From UBA11540 sp045536425 (GTDB lineage Bacteria; Bacillota; Clostridia; Oscillospirales; Ruminococcaceae), in assembly GCA_045536425.1 (NCBI GenBank), contig JAZSNN010000007.1:1-53505 (forward strand): 53,505 nucleotides of DNA, read 5' to 3'. Each line of letters opens with the position of its first letter. Position 1 is the stretch's first letter. A program made the position numbers and the translations under genes. The notes under the pieces are model-generated. The model worked only from the letters and a program-made list of their open reading frames with translations, was not told where the DNA came from and made no database searches. Below are positions 17,401 to 25,900 of the stretch, one piece after another.

Positions 17401-18291
17401 TTATTCAACACCTGTCAAATCAAAAGGCGGTATAAAACTTTCTTCGGCACACCCTTCGTCTTGGGTGAAGCCTTGCTCAATGCCAATTGCTTCGCAGTAT
17501 TCTAAAATTTCCTCATAATCCTCGCGGTCAAGCGGTTTTTGAAGCTCCTCACACCGACAAAAATCCGTCGGCGTATACTGACTCATAATGCTGATGTAGA
17601 TGCTATCCCCAAACGTTCTGTGCAAAAATTTCAGCACCCTTTTAGAGTCGTCGGTAAGGGTCGGCAGACATAGATGCCGCACTATAACACCCTTTACCAT
17701 CATACCTTTTTCGTCAAACTGCGGCTTTCCCACCTGACGCACCATCTCCTCAATCGCCTTTTCGGCAATCTCCTTGTAGCTTGGTGCGTTAGAATATTTT
17801 ATCGCAAACCGCTCGTCATAGTACTTGAAATCGGGGAGATACACGTCAACAAATTCGTCCAAAAGCTTCAGCGTTTCAACACTCTCATATCCACCACAGT
17901 TGTAAACAATCGGCAACCGAAGTCCGCGACTTTTCGCTAGCTTTATCGCTTCTATAATCTGCAAAACAAAGTGCGTTGGAGTGACAAGGTTTATGTTTTC
18001 AGCGCCTTTTTCCTGTAGCTCTAAAAATATTTCGGAAAGTCGCTCGGTCGATACCCTAGCGCCCGTGTTTCCCGTGCTAATAACGCTGTTTTGGCAGTAG
18101 CAGCAACGGAGATTACATCCAACGAAGAAAACGGTTCCCGAGCCGTTTTTGCCCGATATACACGGCTCCTCCCAGAAATGAAGCGCCGCACGTGCTATCC
18201 TCAAATCCGCAGTTTCTCCGCAAAAGCCTTTACTGGTTGTGCGGTCAACGGCACAGTTTCGCGGACAGAGTCTGCAAACTGTATAGTCCAT
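17401..18291 (-). CDS. PflX-like radical SAM protein (COG1313 type)
   Basis: A 296-residue iron-sulfur protein. The radical SAM triad CX3CX2C is at C59, C63, C66 (GCNLRCCYCQN). An extra N-terminal cysteine set C6, C9, C13, C24 (CRLCPRNC...GFC) is typical of the uncharacterised PflX group related to pyruvate formate-lyase activating enzymes. The glycine-rich GTVFFVG and the later LPIVYNCGGYESVE and YLPDFKYYD segments also fit. The ATG at 18291 is preferred because AAAGGGTGA precedes it; the 15 codons upstream lie inside the terminator hairpin of the preceding gene and cannot be coding. Its target is unknown; no glycyl radical enzyme is adjacent. Confidence 0.85.
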   Translation of the reverse strand: MDYTVCRLCPRNCAVDRTTSKGFCGETADLRIARAALHFWEEPCISGKNGSGTVFFVGCNLRCCYCQNSVISTGNTGARVSTERLSEIFLELQEKGAENINLVTPTHFVLQIIEAIKLAKSRGLRLPIVYNCGGYESVETLKLLDEFVDVYLPDFKYYDERFAIKYSNAPSYKEIAEKAIEEMVRQVGKPQFDEKGMMVKGVIVRHLCLPTLTDDSKRVLKFLHRTFGDSIYISIMSQYTPTDFCRCEELQKPLDREDYEEILEYCEAIGIEQGFTQDEGCAEESFIPPFDLTGVE

Positions 18292-18307
18292 AAAATCACC
18301 CTTTGAA

Positions 18308-18333
18308 AAAGCCACGACGTTTGTCGTGGCTTT
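18308..18333 (-). terminator. Terminator of the P-type-ATPase-like gene
   Basis: An 11-bp stem (AAAGCCACGAC and complement) with a four-base loop and, on the minus strand, a five-T run. It lies between the stop at 18337 and the radical SAM start. Confidence 0.88.
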
Positions 18334-18336
18334 CAC

Positions 18337-20382
18337 TTAAAATCTTCTCATATTTGGGAACAGAGAAATTGCGACCAACCAGAACAGTTGATATACAAGA
18401 GCAGTCACGATGTTTATCTGCGATAGACCGCTGACAAATGCGAAAAAGCTTACCAGCGCAAATCCGAGCACCATCGAGCCTACCTGCAACGTGGTGGCGA
18501 AGCTTACGGCTGATTTACCCGCGATAGCCGCCAGAACTGTGGAAACAAAGGAGAAGATACTGCCCGTGTGCGCCGCTCTTGCGGGAGCCGTCATAACGGG
18601 AGCACAGTGTGCTTCGCACTGCTGGTTAAGCGCTCTCGGCACGATTTCGATATAATCATCGGACACGTCAAATATGTACATCAGCTTTCTTGTAGTGATG
18701 TTGCAATCGGAGTTTTTAACAATGATGCTAACCTTTGATTTGTACAGACGCTTTAGAGTTTTTGCAATTTCGGGGTCAGCGTTGTAGCTCACGACAAAGA
18801 ACGCTGCAAGCTCGCCCGAGTTTGCAAGATAAACAATCTCTCTGCCGTCGCGCTTGAATCTCGCTTCAAATTCTCTGGAGGGAACCTCAATGCCGTGTGT
18901 TCTGAGAAGCTCACGGTTGCCGAGCAGAACTCTCTTCGAGCCGACCCAAGCGGAAAGCCCCATCTCGTCCTCATAAACGAGGGAGTCGACCTGTGTGAGC
19001 AAACGCTCGTCGTCCTGAATGATATTCATAAAGACGTTGCACAAGGGAATGTTAGCACTCTTTGTGATACTTGCCGCATCGACAATGCAGTCGTCTATCT
19101 TGAAATCTCCAAAGGTTTCGAAATGATGTAGGAAGATGGTATTCTTGGTAAATAGGTCAGCACAGTCAAAGTAGATGCAGTTTGCTTCGCCGACAGAGTC
19201 GAGAGCCGACATACCCGAGATCACACCACCGTTTTTACAAGCCTTTTTAGCCGCCTTCATCAAAGGAAGGTTACAACAAATGGTGGAGGTGAGGGGAGTA
19301 GCCAGAGCCATCGCTGCACACGCGCAGGAGATGGATAGGAAAAGGTCGCTGCTGAGAATAAAGTTCACGATACCGATTGCCAAAGAACCTGCCACAACGA
19401 TAGGAGCGATTGTTCTCGATTGCGAATCCGCAAGGTCCTCGGAATAGGAATTCTTTAGAAAATCCGAGAGGAAATTTGCGGGTCTGCTCACACAAACGAG
19501 CGGAGCAGAAACATCGAGTTCTTTTGTAAGGTCATATGTAAGCTTTGAATCCTCGATTATCTCACAGGAATACTTTTCAACACGCTCGTCGGATACTACC
19601 GAGAAGCCGTTGGAAATTCTCGAAACCATCATCAGTTTACCGATGGAATTGAAGAACAAAGCGAGTGCCGAAACGGGTGCGAATATCGCAATGCCTTCTA
19701 TTGTTTCGGGTGTTGCGAGCATCAGTACCACAAGCTGTGCCATACAGAAAATCGGGAGTATGGACGGTAGAGTGTCGCTGTTGGAACGCATACGGAAAAG
19801 GGATGAAATTCCGTTTAGAACGGTTGGATAACAAACCGAAACCGACAGCGCCACGAAAATGAGCGAAACTGCCGAGAACAAAACGGGGTCGTTGTTTGGG
19901 TTTATGAACGACAAAAGCTCAATATTCAAAAGGCTAACCATCGCAAGCACCAAAAGTGCCGCAGAGGCAACCGCGGTAATAACGGTACGCATAATAAGCG
20001 AAGATTTCAATGCGTGAATGTCGCCGAGTATGCTCTGCTTCTGTGAATAGTTTTCAAAATCCTCGATGATATCGTCATCTTCGACAGTTTCTTCTTCCTC
20101 TTCGTCATCCTCAATTTCGATAGGGAACTTCAGAGGAGCGCTTTTTTCACTGTTTTTCAGCTCGTCTATAACGAACTTTTTAACCTCGTTAGAAACCTCC
20201 TGCTGATTCATAGGCCTTGTGGCAAATTCGTCATCGGATTTCTTCTGAGGCTCTTCGATTTTTACAGGGGCTTCCTCCTTTTCCTCAATTGCAACGTTAA
20301 AGGATGTCGGGGCGGATTTTTTGACAGCTCTTTCACCGAGGACTTCCGCCAATATATCGTCTACGTTATATTCGTTAGCCAT
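18337..20382 (-). CDS. P-type-ATPase-like membrane protein with degenerate catalytic motifs
   Basis: A 681-residue protein. Residues 1-125 are soluble, charged and rich in Glu/Asp. Membrane segments follow in pairs (about 130-155, 165-185, 210-245, 325-370 and 620-680) with P-type ATPase topology. The region after the fourth pair aligns by eye with metal-type P-ATPases: the membrane motif position reads ATPLTS instead of CPC, the phosphorylation motif DKTGTLT reads DCADLFT (Asp at 406 kept, Lys and second Thr lost), an N-domain-like GSKRVLLGN is at 481-489, and the TGD site reads KNSD. It is therefore likely an inactive relative. The start ATG follows AAAGG by 9 bases; rlmB is 16 bases upstream in the same operon. 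Confidence 0.7.
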   Translation of the reverse strand: MANEYNVDDILAEVLGERAVKKSAPTSFNVAIEEKEEAPVKIEEPQKKSDDEFATRPMNQQEVSNEVKKFVIDELKNSEKSAPLKFPIEIEDDEEEEETVEDDDIIEDFENYSQKQSILGDIHALKSSLIMRTVITAVASAALLVLAMVSLLNIELLSFINPNNDPVLFSAVSLIFVALSVSVCYPTVLNGISSLFRMRSNSDTLPSILPIFCMAQLVVLMLATPETIEGIAIFAPVSALALFFNSIGKLMMVSRISNGFSVVSDERVEKYSCEIIEDSKLTYDLTKELDVSAPLVCVSRPANFLSDFLKNSYSEDLADSQSRTIAPIVVAGSLAIGIVNFILSSDLFLSISCACAAMALATPLTSTICCNLPLMKAAKKACKNGGVISGMSALDSVGEANCIYFDCADLFTKNTIFLHHFETFGDFKIDDCIVDAASITKSANIPLCNVFMNIIQDDERLLTQVDSLVYEDEMGLSAWVGSKRVLLGNRELLRTHGIEVPSREFEARFKRDGREIVYLANSGELAAFFVVSYNADPEIAKTLKRLYKSKVSIIVKNSDCNITTRKLMYIFDVSDDYIEIVPRALNQQCEAHCAPVMTAPARAAHTGSIFSFVSTVLAAIAGKSAVSFATTLQVGSMVLGFALVSFFAFVSGLSQINIVTALVYQLFWLVAISLFPNMRRF

Positions 20383-20398
20383 TTTGTTCATCCTTTCT

Positions 20399-21199
20399 TT
20401 ATCTGTTAAAGGCTTTGAGTCCGAGCCTCTGTCTTGCAATTTCATAACAAAGAACACTTGCGGCAACCGATGCATTTAGAGAGTTTATCTTTCCCTGCAT
20501 TGGAAGCGAAACGGTAAAGTCGCATTTTTCTTTTACTAGTCGGCTGACGCCGTTGCCTTCAGAGCCAACGATAAGTCCAACAGCACCCGAAAAATCGGTG
20601 CTGCACCAGTCTTGTCCGTCCATATCTGCGGCATAGAACCAAACGCCCTTGTCCTTGAGCTCTTCGATTACCGAAACTATATTCGGAACTCTCGCTACGG
20701 GAACGTATTCAACTGCACCCGCGGAGGTTTTTGCAACTATCGAGGTGAGTCCGACGTTTCTGCGCTTTGGAATAATAACTCCGTCGACACCACACGCCTC
20801 TGCGGTTCTTAAAATAGCACCGAGGTTGTGTGGGTCTTCGAGCTCGTCGGTGATTATGATAAAAGGCGGATGCCCTGCATCCTCAGCTCTTTTGAGAATA
20901 TCATCAACAGTAGAATATGTATGTGCCGCACAAAAAGCAATAACGCCCTGATGCACCTGAGAGGTGATGGAATCGAGCTTTTGCTGTGTGGTGTTTTTTA
21001 CGGGGATTCCCTTGTCCCTTGCCAAAGCAGAAATCTTGACAAGACTTCCTTTGTTGTCCGAGGGCGCGATGAGAATTCGGTCGATCTCGCGTTCGGATTT
21101 CAAAAGCTCCAGAACGGCATTTCTGCCGCAGACCATATCATTGCCTCTCTCTTCGAGAGCTTCATTATTACTTTTTGAAAATTCATAAGACCTTTTCAT
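20399..21199 (-). CDS. rlmB: 23S rRNA (guanosine-2'-O)-methyltransferase, TrmH/SpoU family
   Basis: A 266-residue SPOUT methyltransferase. The N-terminal substrate-binding part has VCGRNAVLELLKSEREIDRI; the C-terminal knotted domain has DELEDPHNLGAILRTAEACG, IVGSEGNGVSRLV and SLPMQGKINSLNASVAASV, the three SpoU motifs. It probably methylates G2251 of 23S rRNA, though members of the family also modify tRNA. ATG 21199 is chosen over the upstream TTG (21235), which lies only about four bases from the predicted transcription start. It is the first gene of a two-gene operon. Confidence 0.9.
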   Translation of the reverse strand: MKRSYEFSKSNNEALEERGNDMVCGRNAVLELLKSEREIDRILIAPSDNKGSLVKISALARDKGIPVKNTTQQKLDSITSQVHQGVIAFCAAHTYSTVDDILKRAEDAGHPPFIIITDELEDPHNLGAILRTAEACGVDGVIIPKRRNVGLTSIVAKTSAGAVEYVPVARVPNIVSVIEELKDKGVWFYAADMDGQDWCSTDFSGAVGLIVGSEGNGVSRLVKEKCDFTVSLPMQGKINSLNASVAASVLCYEIARQRLGLKAFNR

Positions 21200-21245
21200 A
21201 TACGGCGAAAATCCTCTTTTAAAATAGTTCGACAATGTTATATAT

Positions 21246-21274
21246 ATTATATAATAATATTACAAAACAGGCAA
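21246..21274 (-). promoter_or_regulatory. Promoter of the rlmB operon
   Basis: On the minus strand TTGCCT (21269-21274) and TATAAT (21246-21251), 17-base spacer. It overlaps the region just after the preceding small gene and implies a leader of about 40 bases to ATG 21199. Confidence 0.75.
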
Positions 21275-21280
21275 TAGCCC

Positions 21281-21541
21281 CTAGCGCAAAAAAGCAAAAT
21301 AAAATACGGCACAGATCAAAATTCCCAAGACAAAGGAAAGGCACGGAACAAACCACTTTAAGAATTTAGGCTTTTTCTTTTCGTTTTTTGACAGATTTGC
21401 GATAAAAAGCTCGGCATTAAAATTCAATAAATCGTCACCGATACTTGTTTTTTCATTTTTAACAACGAGAAAAGCGCGTTCAAAATATGAACTGTTGCAG
21501 TTTTTAATTTCTATTACCCTTTTATTGACACCGCGTATCAT
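21281..21541 (-). CDS. Small tail-anchored membrane protein, conserved in Clostridia
   Basis: An 86-residue protein with a soluble N-terminal part (residues 1-60, containing the motif NKRVIEIKN and SYFERAFLVV) and one C-terminal transmembrane helix at about 64-84 preceded by a KKKPK basic cluster. Similar short proteins beginning with MIRGVNKRVIEI occur in many Clostridia and have no known function. AAGGGGAG precedes the ATG. A perfect 16-bp palindrome lies 22 bases upstream of the start codon. The next gene starts from its own promoter, so this is probably monocistronic. Confidence 0.75.
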   Translation of the reverse strand: MIRGVNKRVIEIKNCNSSYFERAFLVVKNEKTSIGDDLLNFNAELFIANLSKNEKKKPKFLKWFVPCLSFVLGILICAVFYFAFLR

Positions 21542-21562
21542 AAAATCTCCCCTTAGAGTCGT

Positions 21563-21578
21563 GTAAAACTAGTTTTAC
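21563..21578. promoter_or_regulatory. 16-bp perfect palindrome over a candidate -10 box
   Basis: GTAAAACTAGTTTTAC is fully self-complementary. On the minus strand it overlaps a TAAAAC placed 17 bases after TTGAAT, so it could be a repressor site for the small membrane protein gene, or a short mRNA hairpin. Confidence 0.5.
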
Positions 21579-21745
21579 CTGATAAAAAAGGGTTATTCAA
21601 GGGGAAGGTGTAAAGATAAAAATACAGGGTGTAATACAACCTTTACGCAGTAAGATTGTTGAAAACTGTGTTGAAAATGTTAAAAAGTAGAGCGTTTTTC
21701 AACATCAAACTCGCGAAAACAGCGGGTTTTGCGCCAAAAAACGCG

Positions 21746-21766
21746 GTTGAAAACTGTTTTTTCAAC
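21746..21766 (-). terminator. Probable terminator of the trmB-DUF6062 operon
   Basis: GTTGAAAA and its complement form an 8-bp stem; on the minus strand it is followed by CGCGTTTTTTGG. The surrounding 110 bases hold further copies of GTTGAAAA in both directions (near 21658, 21672 and 21696). Confidence 0.55.
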
Positions 21767-21769
21767 AAC

Positions 21770-22459
21770 TCAATCCGGCTTGTAGGAGGTGAGATACCAT
21801 ATTGCTCTTTGTATAGAATCCTTGGAATTTTTCCAATCGGCATCCTCGCCCGAGTTTCTGTAATCGAACATTTTTGTGAAGTGTGTAACGTCTCCGCGAA
21901 GCTCCTTTAGGTACTCTGCGGTCAGCTTTTCACAGCTTTCTGCAAAGAGAGGGAATCTCTTTTTGTTCATCTTTTTCTTCGCCACAAGACAGAGGTCCTT
22001 GTAGTGCTCAAGACACAAAACAGGTTGCTCGGCAAAGAGTTCCTTGAATTCAAGGCTCTCTTCCCACATATGCACCACGGTGCCCATCATTCGCTCTATA
22101 GCGGTGTCAATCTGTGAGCAGACAAAGCAGGAATGAGAAAGCTCTTCCGCTTTCTCGGATTTTGCTCCTTTGTTGAAGAGGTCTTTTTTCGAAAAAATGT
22201 CCTTTTCAATGGTGTCAAGATGCGACTCCAGAATAAGCGCGAGCGAGAGCTTGTTCTTGTTTTTGAACATCATATTAAAATGCTTTCTGCAAAAGCCCTG
22301 CTCGTTTGTCATAATGCGGATATCCGGCTCCATCATAGCAGCACCGAGGATATATTCGATACAACGGGTTTCGAGCGTATCACGAAGACGGCAGATAGGA
22401 CAGCCGTCCTTTGGCTCAAACACGTCCTTTATCGGTATGGTATAGATAGAATCTAACAT
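21770..22459 (-). CDS. DUF6062 family protein
   Basis: A 229-residue soluble protein with paired-cysteine motifs: CPICRLRD near residue 19, a histidine/cysteine segment GFCRKHFNMM near residue 57, and CFVCSQIDT near residue 110, followed by CLEHYKDL. The arrangement suggests metal binding. The family is common in Firmicutes and has no established function. AAGGGG precedes the ATG. It lies 12 bases after trmB on the same strand, so the two are co-transcribed. Confidence 0.85.
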   Translation of the reverse strand: MLDSIYTIPIKDVFEPKDGCPICRLRDTLETRCIEYILGAAMMEPDIRIMTNEQGFCRKHFNMMFKNKNKLSLALILESHLDTIEKDIFSKKDLFNKGAKSEKAEELSHSCFVCSQIDTAIERMMGTVVHMWEESLEFKELFAEQPVLCLEHYKDLCLVAKKKMNKKRFPLFAESCEKLTAEYLKELRGDVTHFTKMFDYRNSGEDADWKNSKDSIQRAIWYLTSYKPD

Positions 22460-22471
22460 AAAAAATACCCC

Positions 22472-23128
22472 TTATCTGTAAATGGCAGTGAGCTTTTTGA
22501 TTTTAATACCCTGCTCAGAGAACATTCTTTCGTGCTCGGTGATGATGTTGTCGGGCATATTCTCTGCGTGCAGGTCAAAGGTCTTGAAGACTATCTCAAA
22601 ACCGCACTCCTCAAAATATCCCACAGAATCATTAAACAGACCGTCATCATCTGTCTTGAAATGAACTTCACTGCCTTTTTTGAGGAAGGTTTTGTACTTT
22701 TCGAGCTGTCGCGGATGTGTCAGCCTGTGCTTTTTGTCGCTCGGCTTGCTCCAGGGATTACAGAAGTTTATGTACAGCTTTTCCACCACGTCCTCGGGGG
22801 AGAAGGTGCGCTCGATACACTCGATTTCCTGCGACATCAACAGAATGTTGTCAAGTGCTACACCGCGCTCGGCATAACGCTTTTCGGCGTTTCTCTTTGC
22901 AAGGACCAAAACCTCGCTTTTGATATCAATGCCAAGATAGTTTATCTCGGGATGAGCCGAAGCAAGCTCTGCCAAAAATCCGCCCTTGCCACAACCCAGC
23001 TCCATATGCATCGGCTGACGCTTTTTAAAGCAGTCTGCCCACTTTCCAAAATTTTCGGGCGGAGTGTCTACAAAAAAATCACACGCCGCAAGCTCGGGAC
23101 GCGCCCAGGGCTTTCTTCTCATTCGCAT
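22472..23128 (-). CDS. trmB: tRNA (guanine46-N7)-methyltransferase
   Basis: A 218-residue SAM-dependent enzyme that methylates G46 in the tRNA variable loop. Motif I reads MELGCGKGGFLAELA, followed by YLGIDIKSEVLVLA, the INFCNPWSKPSDKKHRLTHP block that carries the catalytic Asp-equivalent region (Asn-Pro-Trp here in place of the usual Asp-Pro-Trp), and a C-terminal TEHERMFSEQG typical of TrmB. The ATG at 23128 is preceded by AAAGGTG and gives the usual family length; a longer reading frame upstream runs through the terminator of the preceding gene. It is the first gene of a two-gene operon with DUF6062. Confidence 0.93.
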   Translation of the reverse strand: MRMRRKPWARPELAACDFFVDTPPENFGKWADCFKKRQPMHMELGCGKGGFLAELASAHPEINYLGIDIKSEVLVLAKRNAEKRYAERGVALDNILLMSQEIECIERTFSPEDVVEKLYINFCNPWSKPSDKKHRLTHPRQLEKYKTFLKKGSEVHFKTDDDGLFNDSVGYFEECGFEIVFKTFDLHAENMPDNIITEHERMFSEQGIKIKKLTAIYR

Positions 23129-23175
23129 TTTAAAACACACCTTTTGGGAAAAATAATCTTTAAAAACGACACAAA

Positions 23176-23194
23176 GCCACAGAAAATCTGTGGC
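23176..23194 (-). terminator. Hairpin after the DUF4364 gene
   Basis: An 8-bp stem (GCCACAGA and complement) with AAA loop, followed on the minus strand by TTTG and a T-rich stretch. It may terminate only part of the transcripts, letting some read into trmB. Confidence 0.6.
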
Positions 23195-23201
23195 ATTTTT
23201 G

Positions 23202-23822
23202 TCAGTCAATATCGTCTTCTTTATAAAGCTCGGCTTCTTTTGAGGGGATAAGCTCGCCCACAGCCTTGAGGTCACCTGTCAAAAGGGCGAGAATACCCTT
23301 GTAGAAGAGGACAGGGTCGTTTAGAAACTCGCGACGCACCGATTCAGCCTGATTTTTTTCGGGCAGGAAAACCACGAGATTCATCAAATCGGAATCAACG
23401 TCCGCCATTCTCAGCTCAATGTTAAATCCGTCACCGCAGGGGGTAATGTTGGTCTTTGCGGTGCGGTCGCGCTCAACGCGCGCCAAAAGCTTTATAGCGG
23501 CTTTGATAGCCTTGTCGCGAACACTCTTTGGAACAGTGCGCTCAAAGGTCTTCGCGGTTTCAATTCCAAGCTCTGTAACGGTGTAGAAATCCTCGCCGTC
23601 CTTGTTATACTGCGGGACAATGTGACCCGAGCGAATAAGCTGAGCTATGCAGGAGGAAAGCTCGAAATAGTTAACAAGCCCGTCCTGCTGAACGATGCTG
23701 TTTATCTGTGTGGGGGAGAGGGGCTTTTTGACCGAATTGAGAAGATGACAAACGAGAATTCTCGTCTCCTGTCCGCTTGTAAGTGCGCCCGGCTGAGTGC
23801 CCTGTGTGAAGAAATCCTGCAT
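23202..23822 (-). CDS. DUF4364 family protein, winged-helix-like
   Basis: A 206-residue soluble protein. The first 80 residues look like a winged-helix domain (ILVCHLLNSVKKPLSPTQI and a short wing ending in YTVTELGIETA), followed by an alpha-beta domain that ends in a very acidic tail. DUF4364 proteins are widespread in Clostridia and are presumed DNA-binding regulators without a known target. The ATG at 23822 lies 6 bases after AAGGCGG; a GTG three codons upstream is the alternative. A consensus-spaced promoter precedes it. Confidence 0.85.
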   Translation of the reverse strand: MQDFFTQGTQPGALTSGQETRILVCHLLNSVKKPLSPTQINSIVQQDGLVNYFELSSCIAQLIRSGHIVPQYNKDGEDFYTVTELGIETAKTFERTVPKSVRDKAIKAAIKLLARVERDRTAKTNITPCGDGFNIELRMADVDSDLMNLVVFLPEKNQAESVRREFLNDPVLFYKGILALLTGDLKAVGELIPSKEAELYKEDDID

Positions 23823-23851
23823 AAAAATCACCGCCTTAAATTCCTAATATA

Positions 23852-23880
23852 ATTATACCATTTTTGCGCCGCAAAAGCAA
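23852..23880 (-). promoter_or_regulatory. Promoter of the DUF4364 gene
   Basis: On the minus strand TTGCTT (23875-23880) and TATAAT (23852-23857), 17-base spacer. Confidence 0.7.
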
Positions 23881-23917
23881 TACAAAAATTAGGAAAAGAC
23901 GGTGATTTTACAGTATT

Positions 23918-25879
23918 TTAGAATATAATGTCTGAGAGTTTTACATCGGTGTAAATCTCATCGGCAGATATGCCGAAATTGCTCACGGTAAAGAGCACGT
24001 CACCGATGGTAACACCGCGAAGATTATAGCTCATATCGCTGAGCTTGACTATCTTTGTGGGTGTAAATCCATCCTCATTGACCTCTACCAAAACGAAAGC
24101 GTTGATGTCGGTGCCAACGTAGTTGTTCATCGGGAAACCAAAGAGCGAGCGCTTTGCATCAAAGAGGATCTGCTTGTGGTTGTACTGAGCTTCGGAATGA
24201 CTATACGCATCACCAAATGTTATTGTGTCAACCTCGATGGGATTTGTTGGGTCAGATACGTCAAAGAGTGAGAGCTTGAGACCTTTTTTCTTTGTGGAAT
24301 TGAACTCTTCGTTAAACTCAATGTCCTCACCGAAACCGATGAGCATATCCTCACCGAAGGGATGTAGATAGTTGCTGAATCCCGGTATCTTCAGCTCGCC
24401 CAAAACCTTTGGAGCAGTCGGGTCAGAAGCGTCGATAACAAAGAGCGGGTCGGTTTCTCTAAAGGTGACCATATAGATCTTTTCGCCCATAAATCTTGCA
24501 GAGTAGATTCTTTCACCACGCGCAAGACCGTCGACAGAACCGATGAGCTCGAGATTTTCGTTAAGAACGTAAACCGCATTCTCGGTGTTGTATACCCAAG
24601 TTCCGTCCTCTTCTTTTTCGATGTAGTTTGTAACAGCAAGTCTGAGATTTCCGTCATATTCATCGAGCGAGAATTGGTTGAGAAGATGTCCTGTAACCTC
24701 GCCTTGAGCTGTAATATCAAACTCTCCGCCGTTTAATGTGATCTTCGTGACGGTCAAAACGTCCTTGCCGTTGTAATGCTCACGTGTGAGATAGAGGTTT
24801 TTGGAAGAACAGTAAACGGTGTGTGTTTCACCGAGAATAGACAAGGTGTTTACAGGCTGACCGCTCTTGATGTCAATCGCGGAAACTACCGTAAACTGTG
24901 AGCCTGAGGGCTCTCCGATAACGCAGATGTTTTCTGCGGGAATCTGCGCGCTGACTCCGTCAACCTCGATGCAAGGGATAATGTCGTCCTTTGAAGCAAA
25001 GAAATCGCCGATGGAGTTGCGGTAGATGTAATAACTGCCCTTGTTGCTGACAAGATACATCACGTCGCCAATAAGACGGGAGGTGTTGTAGTATCCGTCC
25101 TGCGAAAACTCCGAGAACAAAACGGGGTTAGCACGGTCTGTAATGTCATAGATTGCAACCGCAGTTTTTTGGTCTGCACTGCAGTTAAAAACAAGCTTGT
25201 CGCCTACAACGTAAAACTCGCTGTTGTAGCTGGACTCCAGTTCAATCTCAGAAACCTTTTTGAGATTTTTGGGGTCTGTCGCATCTACAATGGCTACGCG
25301 GGAACTTTTTTTACTGTCCGAAACATCTGTTCTGTAAGCGTAGATATACTTTCCGTCGGTAATAACCTTGTCAGCCTCCATAACTCCGCCAACCTGAATG
25401 TTGGTTGTGGAATGGTCGCCGTCGTCTTCCGAAACGGTAGGCGCAGGAATGGAATCTTCAACCGCCTCATAAACAAAATCCACAGTGGCTTTCTCCATAA
25501 CCGCAGTATCCGTGCCGGTCGCCCAGAAGAAAACGTCATCGTTAAACAGCCTGAAATCGTTCTTAATAAACGGCTCTATCGCATCGATAATTTCATCGTT
25601 CGAGCTAAAGAACATAACGTTTTCAACACTGCTGTTTATTGTGGGAAGGTCAAGGGTATTAGTGTTGTTTCTGCCAAGTGACAGAGCACCCGTTACAAAG
25701 AGTGCCACCGCTGCCGCAATGAGAACAGCCCTTCTGAGAACGATAATCTTGGAAACAGGCTTTTTCTCAGCCCTTTGAGACTTTAATTTTGCCATCATAA
25801 CGGCAGGGGAGATAGACTCGGGAATTTCAACTTCATCGAGTATTTCGAGTTTTTCTTTTATAAAATCGTTGTCGTTCAT
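23918..25879 (-). CDS. Membrane-anchored beta-propeller protein, probable ECF anti-sigma partner
   Basis: A 653-residue protein with a cytoplasmic N-terminus (1-45), one transmembrane helix (about 46-66, after a KIIVLRR basic stretch) and a large extracytoplasmic domain built of repeating beta blades (for example IVDATDPKNLKKVSEIEL, VIDASDPTAPKVLGELKIPG, LFDVSDPTNPIEVDTI). It matches the secreted beta-propeller family with a C-terminal propeller (Pfam Beta_propel). It begins 21 bases after an ECF sigma factor gene with AAAGGAGGA before its ATG, the layout of sigma/anti-sigma pairs. The 45-residue N-terminus could hold the sigma factor at the membrane; that role is inferred from context only. 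Confidence 0.8.
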   Translation of the reverse strand: MNDNDFIKEKLEILDEVEIPESISPAVMMAKLKSQRAEKKPVSKIIVLRRAVLIAAAVALFVTGALSLGRNNTNTLDLPTINSSVENVMFFSSNDEIIDAIEPFIKNDFRLFNDDVFFWATGTDTAVMEKATVDFVYEAVEDSIPAPTVSEDDGDHSTTNIQVGGVMEADKVITDGKYIYAYRTDVSDSKKSSRVAIVDATDPKNLKKVSEIELESSYNSEFYVVGDKLVFNCSADQKTAVAIYDITDRANPVLFSEFSQDGYYNTSRLIGDVMYLVSNKGSYYIYRNSIGDFFASKDDIIPCIEVDGVSAQIPAENICVIGEPSGSQFTVVSAIDIKSGQPVNTLSILGETHTVYCSSKNLYLTREHYNGKDVLTVTKITLNGGEFDITAQGEVTGHLLNQFSLDEYDGNLRLAVTNYIEKEEDGTWVYNTENAVYVLNENLELIGSVDGLARGERIYSARFMGEKIYMVTFRETDPLFVIDASDPTAPKVLGELKIPGFSNYLHPFGEDMLIGFGEDIEFNEEFNSTKKKGLKLSLFDVSDPTNPIEVDTITFGDAYSHSEAQYNHKQILFDAKRSLFGFPMNNYVGTDINAFVLVEVNEDGFTPTKIVKLSDMSYNLRGVTIGDVLFTVSNFGISADEIYTDVKLSDIIF

Positions 25880-25900
25880 AATGTTCCTCCTTTGTAAAGA

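Noticed and set aside
18292..18336. Upstream start codons for the PflX-like radical SAM protein
   Set aside because: Those codons lie inside the terminator hairpin of the preceding gene, and the ribosome site fits the ATG at 18291.
21656..21910. A plus-strand open frame of 84 codons after the small membrane protein
   Set aside because: It runs through the GTTGAAAA repeat region and the end of the DUF6062 gene, without a ribosome site.
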